64,000 nucleotides of DNA, from contig NJFT01000093.1 in the NCBI GenBank assembly GCA_002221725.1, forward strand, positions 1-64,000, given 5' to 3'. The stretch comes from Scedosporium boydii (lineage: Eukaryota; Ascomycota; Sordariomycetes; Microascales; Microascaceae). Each line of letters starts with the position of its first letter. The stretch's first letter is position 1. Below the pieces are notes generated by a model. The model was not told the DNA's origin and did no database searches. It saw only the letters and a program-made list of their open reading frames with translations. Below, in pieces: positions 30,682 to 41,876 of this stretch. Made by a program: the position numbers and the translations under genes.

Positions 30682-33600
30682 AGTGACTTTTATTTTTGTG
30701 GGTTTATCTCGAAGAGTGAGTGCTGTAGTACATGAAGTGTTCAAGAGAGGGACGTGTAGATAAGTGTTGAACAGCCCAAGCTAGATGTCGGGTTGGCGAT
30801 AAGGCTACTTGAATCCACAGAACGGAGAAAGCGTAAGAGTAGAGTGGAGAGGGGGAGATGTTGAAGAGCGATGATAGGAGGATGCTCAGGCTTGAACCGG
30901 AAAGGGACAAGAATGGAAAGCAATCGAGGTAAATGGGAGTGTACGGGTATGTATGTATGGGCATGTCAGAAGTGGGAGCTGTGTGGAAGGAGGCGGAGCT
31001 GGGGGTAAAGGAAGTTTGTCGCTTATAGGTCATCTATAAGAGTTTGCGTTTGGCGGCCAGTTTGTTTCCCGGCAGCCTTTGTGTGTGGGCAGATAACAAA
31101 AGAACGGAATGACAATGGACATGTAGACTGAGCTATATCCTGGAGATGCTCGGAGAGGATGGGGTCCACTATGCCGAGATCGACGGTGGATCCTCATGGG
31201 CAAAGGGAAGTTGGGAACAGTAGTAGAGATGGATCATTGATGCCCGGGTGTTGTTGGAGGAGAGTGGGAAAGGGAGTAGTCGAGGGCGTGGATTCTGGGG
31301 GAGTGGGTGTAAGACGAGTGTTATTGGGGAACACGATCGACAAGGTTACTTGGACTATGTTCCGCGTGTCGATGCGATGTGCGATGGGCGGGCTTACAGA
31401 AGAATGAGATGGCAAGAGTCACAAATATGATGTCAAATGGTGAACCGGCTCCGGGGCGGAGTGCAAGGGCTGGGGGCCGAGATGAAATGGAAATGGGGGC
31501 CAAGACAAAAGCCAACATGAGAAGAGACGCAGGTGTAAGTGCATGACAGCGATGGGCAGCTAGCAGGTCATACTAGGGAGGGTACCCATGTTGGTTCGAG
31601 GGAGGACTAGAAGATCTACCCGTTATTATTAGTATTCACCTCCACAGCCCGGCCTGGCTAGCGCATAGTTCGTCGGGGGGTTGTTGTACATCCCGTCCAA
31701 CTCGAGGTGCGGTAGTGCGGTGCAAGAGTGTACTGCCCCGAAGGAGGGAAGTGAAACAAGCGGCCAGAAGGTACAGGAAATAGGATCCGCAGTCATGGTG
31801 GTGGTGTGGTGGGACGTTGATGGATTTTGGGTGGGTGGGATGCCGAGAAAGGGTCATTGAGTGCTTACTGGGAGGCTGTAGGCAGGCTGGGCCACGGCCA
31901 GTTGGAAAACAATATTGTCTGTTCGATTGGATCAGATGCGTTCTTTCGACCGCTAGTTTTTCTCCGGGTGGCTGTTCGACGCTGATTGTCCGGTTATTAT
32001 CGAACGGGCTTTTGGGATGGCTGCGATGACGTTTTATCATACTAAGACAAGAATTGGCGATGGTTCTTGGTGGCTGGCCAGGAAAAGACGCTCTTTCCGC
32101 GACTTACATGTGCGGGACATGAGTGGTTGGCAGTACAGTACCTTCCCGCCCTCGAAGGTAATAAAATTGCCAGCTAAAAATACAGCAATAGAGTTCATGA
32201 CATCTCAGTCCTCAATGACAAGGAAATAGTAAGAGAACAAACCTTTGCGTTAACTCGATTTGATCTTTCTTTCCTGTCAGCTTATTCCGAGCTTACTGGA
32301 TTTCCTCGGCTAGGCTCTTTCAGCGCTGGCTAACTGACTGGGGGGGCTGTTTCCCAACATAGAAACACTTCAGAATGTATCGACCCACTGAGCCCAGACC
32401 CTGCCGCGCTAGATCTAGCCCAGCAAGCCCAGAGCGAACGTTCAATCACTATCTGGTTGTACTTATACACTGAGGTACAATAAGAAGTGCTGCAAAACAG
32501 TTAGGTCCAGAGTAGTTAATTGTCCATGTACAGTCTACAGCCGACAAAAGCACAGACGAGCCAATCGGGGCCCTGAGCCATCCCTGTCCGGCCTCCCCAC
32601 AAGGAAGGAACCACCGGCGTTGGCCCCAGATTTCGGAACTCTTCCAGAGGGCTTGCAGAAGGAAGGCGCAATGGATCGATGGATTTTATCGATGGATTCT
32701 CCCATGTGGTCCAACTTGTCACTTTGTACTTGGTAGGCTGGCCCCAGATGCAAGGTACCAGGTAAACTGGCGGCAGTGTTTCTTAACCTTTGGACTCGGA
32801 GTGGCGATGCCATTTTGCATTTGATCCCTCGACATTGGATCTTCATGATGGTCTGGAGAATCTGGGACAGAGATAACGGACATCGACTGATTCTTTCAGA
32901 ATTCCCCGGTTGATGGGATGGAACTCATGAGAGCGTCGTCGGCATGATTCCATAAACTCTCCTCCATCAGCATTCAGAGAGATACACTATCACTATGTAC
33001 GCCTGGCCTGGCCGCATAACCCCGCCTGCTATTATCGATCGCTGCAGGAAGGCTGGCGGCTTCATCATTCCCACTCACCAACCACAGGCACGTCGACAAG
33101 GGAATTGTCTTGGCCTTTTCGAAAGGGCGACGCCATTTCTCATCATCCTCAAATTACTATTGAATTATTAGATGACCTCGCGAAAGAAATTCTACATTCA
33201 GTCGGGACTGAGGAACGAAATGCGCTTTCACCTCGGCATATCATTGCCTCGTTAATGGAGGGGCCAGGAGTTCGGCAGTCGTCTCTGTTAATGCGACATC
33301 CATCGTCGACACTAGGAACTCGAACTCCAGGTTATGCCTCCTCTGTCTGCACACTGCACAAGCGCATCATCCACTATGCCTATGCCTCCTTGGTGTACCG
33401 CCCAAGGATCCGGAGCTGAGTTGGCCGGCATTGACGAGACCAAGTCGCGAGGCTGATCGGATCGACCAAGCAGAACCGAGTCTCATGCCTTGATGTGCCA
33501 ATACATCCGTGCCCTGGTCACAGCTCCGCCAATTGAGCTTGATGTACGAAGTATCGCTGTGAAGGATGCTGCTGATCACTCCTTCGGCCGTTGCGTGTCC

Positions 33601-36168
33601 ATGTCTCTTTTCCATTCATTCATTATTTTATTTAATTTTTTTTCTCTTTCTCCTAAAATTATTCATTCTGGAGGCTCCCCTTTACTATTTTTTTTTTTCT
33701 TTTTTTTTTTTTTTTCTTATCCTGCACATCTCCAAATAATCCATCCTGTATTTGCTCCGCGACACTGCGCGCTTACACGGCGAAGAGCTTCAATTTACGC
33801 CGCGTCTCTTATTCTAGCTCTTTTTTATTTTTATCTTTTACTTTCTAATTTACTTTCCTTTTCTCCAGTTCCGTTCGCTTCTTATCTCCTGTTCCTCCGA
33901 CTACTGGAGTCATCTTCATTCATCCAGGCGCTTGTTTCTAAATCGGGAAACAACCCAAAATAAGCTCCGCCATCTTACTCGACACAGCCTCAGTGATGTT
34001 GTACCACCTTGGCCCAACACCCTTGACGCACCCTTCCACTCCCATCGTCGTCAGTCCATCTCGTCCCTCAAATCTCTTCTAGTCCAGATATAACCTAGTC
34101 ACCGCTTTAAACTCGCTGGTCCCACTTGCTTTTCATCCCGGGTCTTTGGTTTAAGCGTTTCAACCTGTTGCTACGCTTACTTCCGTTGTCATCCCCAGAA
34201 TAGAATTTGTTTTCTAGTTCGCTGGGCATCTCTTTGCAGTTATTAGCTCGACTCTGGATTCCCGCGTTAGCTACGTATCTATCTTTGTACCTCGGAATAA
34301 ATGGCTGTTTTGGGGGGGAAGACGAACGACATCCCGAAACGAAACGAATGAAGCAGTGCCCTACAAAGTAACCTCACCTCTATTTTTGATAATACCTGCC
34401 CTTGAAAATAGTCTCCAAAATAGCTTTCGGCCCCATACATGTTGCCCGAATGACACCTGGCATCTCCACAACATCGAGCCGCAAAGTAAAATGCGTGCCC
34501 ATTGCGGACTCGTTGGGCGTCTAGCGCTGCGTAAGCCTTTGGGGGTCTCCGGGTACGATTGTTCCGGAGCCGGATACGCTTCCTCCCTCGGCCTTGTGCG
34601 CTTTTCCATCACAAGAGTTCCGATCTAGAAATAGAAAAATCATGAGATTTGAAGTCGATGTATTTCTCCCTCTGGCCCTTTTGTTGGAACTTTGCAAGTC
34701 AAAGTTAACTCCGCCATCCTTTCGGCCCCAAAGTTTGGGGGCTATTCGTGTCGATGTCGTTCCTTGTGGTATCCGAGGATCCAACAGCCCCCGAACAACG
34801 CTTGATGGGGGCCGGGGAGGAACAGCGATCCAACTTTCGAACATACGATAGGTGTACGAAGTATGTGCTCGGAGTAAGTGTAGTAAGGTAAGCTAAAGCA
34901 ACTACGCGTAGTCTCGACCTGAGCAATCTCGCGCTCACATAACGGCAACCGAGGCGAGGTAGGAAATGAAGCCATCCACGAGTCCTTAGTGCCGCCCCGA
35001 TCTAACAAAGCCGGGCGGGCGATATGCGACTTCCGCAAGTGCCCCCTGTGAACCCCAAGAGTATTCGGTTTTCTCGATGAATAGAGGGCTGTTGAATATC
35101 GGGAGAAGGGGCCGCGCCAGGTTTATATTGACTTGCTAATATGGGTCCGAGTTCTTGAGGACATGGAAAAAAAGTGATGCCTTACTACTGCGGGCCAAGT
35201 ATATTGTGAGAAAAAAACGTGCGTACTTACTTCTCTGGCCAGCTGTTCGTGATTTGCAAAGTTGCTGATGGAATTACTCAAAGCCCGACTACTATTATAA
35301 GGAGCTCCCAGGCCGTCCAGATGTCATCGCCCCCGTTACTACTTTGGTGTAATCTGCGGCAGCTAGATGGCCTCGGGCTCTGGGCAGGACGACGGGCTTC
35401 TGCGGGAGAATATGCCCCAGTTATTCGCTAGAAGCAGTCGAAGCGGATGGGTAGGCAGAACCCTAGGAGGAAGAAGAAGAAGAAGAAGATGCTGCGAGCC
35501 CGCGGGAATAGACAGATTGACGCCCACAACTCCGCAACAACCCACCACCTGATGTTCCCAATAGGCCCAGGGTCCGGCCGAGCCTGGCCGGGGACCTGAC
35601 TATGGCGTAAACTCATGGCAGGCACACACAGACACACAGACACACAGCCTGTTCAGCTTTGCCAGGGTAAATCCCAGCCCATCTCATCACGGCAAAGACG
35701 GCACATCTCGTATTGTAGTTTCTTTTCTCATCTAGATCAGAACGGTTGTGTGAACAGCGTACTAGGCTCCGAAAACCGCAGCAGCCTGCATTTGATGGAA
35801 TGGTGGCGCCTGTCCTTCATCACACCGGATGAAATCCCAAAAAAGCCATTGGCTGCCGTCGCGCCAGCCTTGTGAGCTTTAGCGAGTGCTTCACACAACC
35901 TTCAACGGTCTAGCGAGGCGACTCGGGCCGAAGGGGAGGAGAGACAACTGCTCATCACGGCAGTCTAGAAAGCGGGGAGGAGTTTCGTCCTCCAGCCTCT
36001 ACCATAGCAGTCCCCCCAATGCCATTCCACAATGCCATATATAAACACGACGCCATCCACGGACGTCGCCAGGCTTCTTTTCTGATTCACCCACCGTAGG
36101 GCAGAGCGCCGACCGAACGGCCACCTAGAACCCTAGAACGTCACTCTCGCTACCAATAAACATTAACC
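30682..36168. other. 5.5 kb without recognisable gene
   Basis: Begins with the NRPS-like promoter. The rest has T runs (33690-33716), a GAA tract (35466-35490), a short CACACAGA tandem (35622-35648) and many short frames on both strands without motifs. I find no transposase, reverse transcriptase, tRNA or rRNA signature. The last 150 bp precede the membrane-protein gene and carry a TATA-like element (ATATATAAAC near 36039). Confidence 0.5.
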
Positions 36169-37269
36169 ATGCCTTTCTTACAATGCAGCCTGCTTTGTCT
36201 CGCCTTTGTAGGCGTCGAGGCCCGATCAACAACGCAATTCCAAGACTTCTTCCCCATTGCCAAGGGTTTTCTCCCTCGCATTACCGACGCAAGTTGCAGC
36301 TTCCAGCTCGCCAATTATCTCAACAAAAGCGTCCACGACCAACCATGGCAAAGAAGCGTCGCGGCTGATCTGATGGATTGCATCCTATACAATACCCCAG
36401 AGTTCAACAAATTCGAGTTCGCAATTACCGGGCTGTTGCTTGGCTTGTTACCTGCCGGGTTAGCCTTGCTCGGGCCGTCCCTCCCAGACTTGAGTCTGCT
36501 CGCTCTCCGCCGGCCGATTTTGGCCTGGCTGATGACGTGCGGATCCCCGTGGCCGAATCCTCTCGGAGAAACCATTGCAACATGGCCTAGTAGGCTCAAG
36601 AGACTCGAAGATGCTCCTGGTCCCCCACCCGAGGTACCCGTTATCGGCCGGTGGCTGCTCCATAATTGCGTGGATCGGCCTAGATGGGTCGAGGTTGCCT
36701 TTGGCATCTTCGAATATAGTCTCGCGCTGGGAGCTTTCAGCTGCACAACCTATCAGATATACCAACTTACCTACAAGGCAGTATCGCTGGCCGCTGTTAC
36801 TTTAAACCCTGGTTTTGACGAGTCCAGCGCACTCTTTATATGGGTCTTCGCAGGCCCTACCTTTGCGTTAATCTTGGCTGTTATTCGAACCCGTATCTCT
36901 TACAAGCTCGTCGATAACAGCGACAAAGGCCTCATCCAATTCATCGCACGGGAGGCAACCCCTACCCTATATGGAGCTTCTCTGGAACTGGTTCGAAGGA
37001 AGCAGCGAAAATGGGGCCGGCTGTGGAATTTGGTATTGCAGTGGGCGATCACGATATACTCGGCGCTCGTTATCTGGATGGGAACCCTGCTTTTGGGCAG
37101 TATCATCTTCGTTACGGTGTGGGATATATGGAAAGTCTTCTGGGCGTTGGTGGCATCGACCGTGTTCTGTCGCTTCATCGTGGAGTTTGAGTTGTATGGG
37201 TTAGGAGAAGCGTACTCTTGGAGAGTTTGGCTACCCGGGGGGAAATACGTGAGAAGAGGGACAGCCTAA
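36169..37269 (+). CDS. multi-pass membrane protein of unknown function (366 aa)
   Basis: Single exon starting MPFLQCSLLCLAFVGVEA, a likely signal peptide cut after VEA, in the context aaccATGcc. A lumenal or extracellular stretch with three Cys (residues 43, 71 and 124) precedes and interrupts the first hydrophobic segment (84-104). Further hydrophobic segments lie at 174-196, 219-240 and 286-337, the last long enough for two passes. A proline-rich loop, LEDAPGPPPEVPVIG, lies near 146-160, and basic residues (RRKQRKWGR) precede the last pair. I do not recognise the family. The pattern resembles lineage-restricted fungal membrane proteins with a signal peptide and four or five helices. An upstream TATA-like box about 130 bp before the ATG supports expression. 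It stands alone between two gene-free regions. Confidence 0.75.
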   Translation: MPFLQCSLLCLAFVGVEARSTTQFQDFFPIAKGFLPRITDASCSFQLANYLNKSVHDQPWQRSVAADLMDCILYNTPEFNKFEFAITGLLLGLLPAGLALLGPSLPDLSLLALRRPILAWLMTCGSPWPNPLGETIATWPSRLKRLEDAPGPPPEVPVIGRWLLHNCVDRPRWVEVAFGIFEYSLALGAFSCTTYQIYQLTYKAVSLAAVTLNPGFDESSALFIWVFAGPTFALILAVIRTRISYKLVDNSDKGLIQFIAREATPTLYGASLELVRRKQRKWGRLWNLVLQWAITIYSALVIWMGTLLLGSIIFVTVWDIWKVFWALVASTVFCRFIVEFELYGLGEAYSWRVWLPGGKYVRRGTA

Positions 37270-38175
37270 GAGGAAGCTAAGAGAGGTATTGAATAGCGTC
37301 CTTGCTTTAGATCCCCGTCTTAGTACTTTTGCAAACACAAGATCGATTCGAGAAGTTAGTGCACGGAGGGTGAGCTATCTACATTATATTAGTGAAAAAT
37401 GAGCGAAACGCGGTATTTCCCTCATAAATCCTGAAGAATCCAGTCCCAGGATTGTGAGGTTGAACCTCCTCGTGCATGTCGGCAGAGGGAAATCAAAGCG
37501 CCGTATCCTAGAGTTACTGGGCGGAATGAAAGACGAGTAGCGAGGAAACCTAGCCTAATTGGTCTCCTAAGTGACCGGCGAGCGAGATGACGGTGGTGGC
37601 CGAGGGTTCCACGTGTATCCGAGTCTTGAGGAACAGGGGGCGGCCAACAGAGTCTCGCATATTCTGGGCGCCTCCGTGCCCGCGGGAAGCTGGATTCCGT
37701 GGAAGGCATCAGATCATCAACACATTCAAGCACAGCCTCGAAAGAATGGCCAGTCAACGGTCGACGTGCAGGGCCCCCGGGAAAATAACATTTGATACAG
37801 GAAGATGCTTCGTGCGTTGCAATGGTCTGGGGGCCCAACTTAGAGAGCATCGCGTCCGACGGCACCACCAACAACCAACGCAGGGTGGGAGTGGACTGCT
37901 TGGTGGAGCCAACCTCGGACGACATCACCACGTAGACCCAAGAGTACGAAGAGTAGAGACTTTGAATATTCTGTTCAGTCTCGTAATTCAAGGTTCATAA
38001 TCATGCCATCCAGATACCAAGCCAAAATGAAACCACCCAAACTAAAAACAAGAATCAAACACGTACAAAGAACAACCAAACCATCCCAGCCCATCCAATC
38101 CATCCAAAAAGCCAGCCATATCGTCCCTCTCAACTCCGTCCTCCCAGCCAACCTAGCCCCCATCCAAAAGGCCCT
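37270..38175. other. spacer between convergent genes
   Basis: About 900 bp. A 189-codon minus-strand frame (37422-37991) is the longest; it has no motif, no hydrophobic segment and a Pro/Arg-rich composition typical of chance frames, so it is not annotated. Confidence 0.45.
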
Positions 38176-39422
38176 CTACCCCCACCTCCTCACCAACCAC
38201 TCCCCCATCAACCGCACATACTCCTCCGTCTTCCCAACCGCATCCCTCACCCCCTCCTCATCCCCCATAAGCGACCTCCCCTGCGCAACATCAAACGCAT
38301 GTACCTGATCCGGCACCAACAACCACCTCACACTCCCGCCCTTCCCATCCTCCACCTCCCAAGCAAACCGCTCATCCTCTAGCTCCAACTTGCCCACCTG
38401 TGTCCCGGCCTCGGGACGTCCCGGGATGGAGTTGTAGCGCGCGAGATCGTCTTGTTTCCCCGCTAGTCTGAGAGCGAGCTGGTGAGCTTCGCAGGCGAGG
38501 AAATCGAGCTCGGCGCCGATGACGAAGATGTTTTTCGGTAGATCCCCGCGGGGCGCAAAGTACGGCGAGAGGAGCGGATCGCGGAGATCCGTTCCCACGC
38601 GGATGTACGCCCAGTCAAACAGGTTAACGAGCGGAAGCACCCAATCTTTCTTCTGGCCACGGATCCCTCCCAATCGCGACCCAACCTTGTAGCGCCTCCT
38701 CTTCCCCTTCTCCTCGGGCGGAAGCGCCAACGTCGCACAGGGATAAATGGGCACCACCGCCCCCGGCGGCGCCCGTGCATGGTTCCTCACAGGATCAACC
38801 TGGCACAGCGCCAGCGCCAACGTACCCCCCGCACTAAACCCCGTAACTGCGATGCGCGCCGCATTGATCGGCAGCGATTCGTCCTCGACGGCAGCCTTGT
38901 AGAGAGCCGCTACGTCTGTGACGGCCGTGGGGAAGGGGTACCAGGGGGCCTTGGAGTAGTTGAGGGAGATGACGAGCATGTTGTGTGTGTCTGCGAAGTG
39001 GCGGTTCCAGTCGTCGAGGTCGGCGGGGGTGCCGAGGCAGAAGCCGCCGCCGTGGATGGAGAAGAGAGTTGGGAGGGTTTGGGGGGACGTTTGGTCGTAG
39101 TTGGAGGGGAAGAAGATGCTGCGGATAATGAGTTAGCTCGAGCGATTGGGATGCGCTCAAGCAGTGGTAGTTGCAATTTATGCTAGGAAAAAGAAACCTA
39201 CCGAATGGGGAGATTCTGTCGAATGTCATAGGTCTTGATGATGTTCGGTCCCTTTTGCGGCGGCGAGAACCAGTCTTGCCAGCCCTTATACCACCTGCCG
39301 TGGGCACCCACGCCCTGGATCGCACTCATGACCGAGGCGTAGTAAACGCGCGTGAGGAGGGGAAGCGGCTCCATGAACGTCCGCATGGTGTCGTTCCACG
39401 TTGGCTGCTCCGAGTCGGCCAT
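38176..39422 (-). CDS. HSL-type alpha/beta hydrolase (esterase/lipase)
   Basis: Exons on the minus strand are 39202..39422 and 38176..39118; the 83-bp intron (GTAGGT donor, CGCAG acceptor) joins ...QNLPIR to IFFPSNYDQTS, giving 387 residues. Hormone-sensitive-lipase family landmarks are SIHGGGFCLGTP (HGGG oxyanion motif), VTGFSAGGTLAL (nucleophile elbow, Phe instead of the usual Asp before Ser), VIGAELDFLACEA (acid) and VPDQVHAFD (catalytic His). Such enzymes hydrolyse short-chain esters or modify secondary metabolites. No signal peptide is visible, so it is probably cytosolic. There is a basic insert KRRRYKVGSRLGG after the elbow. Nothing in the context points to a specific substrate. Confidence 0.88.
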
Positions 39423-40915
39423 GTTCGCGATATTGTTATTGTATGAAGCTCGAGCTGTAGAAAGCTGTAATGTAGCTTCTTCTGATTAAAGGAAGAGAAA
39501 GAGAAGAAGAAGGAAAAAAAAGAGGGGAGAAGCAGTAAGCAAAATCTGACGAGATGCTTCGGTCTGCGACGAGGAGGAGGAGGATGCGCACTGCTCGGTA
39601 CTAGTCCACAAGAGGAACGAGCGAAGCTCCCTGGCGATGCGGGGTTCTTGTGTCGCAAGCTTCGGCGTCTTGGAGCCGGAGCTTCTCGGTAGTCTATTCC
39701 CAAGCTCCACTTAAAGCGGAAGCTAATGGAAGGTCCGATGTCTATCGTTGAGTTTAATCGTGTTTCCAGGAACAAGAATACGAGAAAAGAAAGAGAAAAA
39801 TCAAGTGGAAAGATACGAAATAAAAACTACGGGGGTTTGGAGCTTGAAGAAACAGCTGGGTCAGACCAAGCTGCCGCGGCAATGACAATCTAGAAACGAA
39901 AGCTCCTAATAGCCGGTGTCAGGATCATGCATTGGCTGCGAACCGTTGGGCAGATCGGCAGGGGGGGAATTAAGTCAAATCCAGCGGCGGGTGAACACGT
40001 GGGAGACGACACATCAACTTGATGTAAGCTTCAGGGCGGCCGTTCTTACTTTTACGAAGGGATTTAGCTTTCTTCGGCCATGATACCAGCCTCTCTCTAC
40101 CTCAAGACGGTGAAGCCAGAATCTGAGCGTGACACACTTGATGATGATGATGACCGCGCAAATGCGGAAGGAACCCGATCCTGGATGCGGGCGATGGTCA
40201 CGTGATGGTTTGAGTGAGTCTCTCCCAGATGCTTCATGTCAGCTCAAAGCACATCTGCGAAATGTACTCTGTATGCCCACGTAGATACGCCCTCAGTGGA
40301 GACGCACTTCCCAGCACCTTAGGTAGAACAATCTCAATTCTCTGCGTCCCTCTCAACCCAGATGGATAGATACTCTACACACAAGCGCAATATGCAAACC
40401 AAATCGAAACCTATAGAAGAGGAAAATAAAACGACACATGCAAGAAAGAATCAAGAAACAAGAAAGAAACGTATAATACAAGAGAAGCTCCAAGGGCCAA
40501 GGCCGATTCGATTCGTCCTCTTCCCTTGTCACTACTGAATGCCACCGCCTCCTCATCTCCTCCCCTTCTTCCCTCCGCCGCTCTCTCTCTCTCCTCAAAC
40601 GGGTATCCCTTCAAAATCCATGAGAAAAAGAAAAAAAGAAAATCCTTCACGTCCCTTTCCCTCGCTATCCATCCATGATTCCCTACATCAAAAAAAAGCA
40701 TCAAGCACAAGAAACGCGCTAGACCCCCATCCCTCCCCGGTAGGTATTCATTCCATACCCAATTTCCATACATGTTTCCCATGCAGCACATCCAACAATA
40801 CAAGAATCCTAGCCCCCTTCATACTACTCCAAACTTCTCCCCTCATCCCCACATTTCGCATGCTCCCCAGTGCCTCGCAAAACAATTAACGTACAGGGAC
40901 ATACACATAATCATA
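39423..40915. other. 1.5 kb spacer
   Basis: Contains the promoter of the hydrolase and the 3' UTR side of the SAPS gene. A GATGATGAT tract lies near 40140. No gene seen. Confidence 0.45.
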
Positions 40916-41834
40916 TCACACCACCACCTCATCTTCCGATGCCGTATCATCGAGACCCGTATGCTTCTTGACGTTAGTGACGCCGGAAGCTGGCTCCTGC
41001 TCCTTCTTTACCTCGTCCCCGAGGACGGTAGGTTTCGTCTCGCTCACCAGCTTCTCTTCTTCCGCGGACTTCTTCACCTCCCCTCCTTCCGTCTCCTCCC
41101 CGATGTTAGCCTTGGTATTACCGCTGCCGAATCCGGGGCTCGTAAACGGCCACAAGCCGCCAAAGGCAGACTTCTGCGTGCCGCTCGACGGAGGGTGGAC
41201 GGCAAGCGGCCTCACAAGCTTGAGTCCGGGGAAGTTGTTTGTGCTGTTGTTGTCACTGTTGTTGTTGCTATTGGTGTTGACATTGCTATCGCCGGAATCG
41301 ACCTCCGGCATGGCAAAATCACCAAACTCCTCATCCTCATCATCCTCATCAACATCGTCTTCCGAATCATGATCCCCGAAGCCGTCACCCCGTCGGTTCA
41401 TGACAACACCGCGCCACCAGCTTCCCCGTCCCGACGACCCCCACGCCGTTTCAGCGTCAAGCCCCTGGTCGTCCTCCTCGTCGCTATCTATCTCGTCCGC
41501 GTCGTCGGCAAAAGGATTGCGGAGAGGCGCCGGGAACGCAGAGCCAGAGAAGTCCGGCATCTCCTCGCGCCTCTGGGAATCGCCGTTCTCTCGTGCGGGT
41601 TCTTCGGGGGAGGTGGTAGTGGTGGCTGCCGCCGATGCTGCCGGCGGGTTCTTCTGGTGCATAGCGAGCCTTGCGGCAAGCTGGAGTCGAGCTCGCGAGG
41701 GAGGGATGTTAAGCGGTGGTGGCGGCGGAGGGGGAGGGGGGATCGAGGGTGGGTTCAGTGAAGATCCGTTGTTGTTGTTGAGCGGATCTGTATATGACCG
41801 AAACTGTTATGCCACATCCAGTTAGCTTGGGAAA

Positions 41835-41876
<42 letters not shown>

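Noticed and set aside
37422..37991. 189-codon minus-strand frame
   Set aside because: No motif, Pro/Arg-rich chance composition, no partner exons.
40772..41761. 329-codon plus-strand frame
   Set aside because: Antisense to SAPS exon 4; Val/Arg-rich shadow of a real coding exon.
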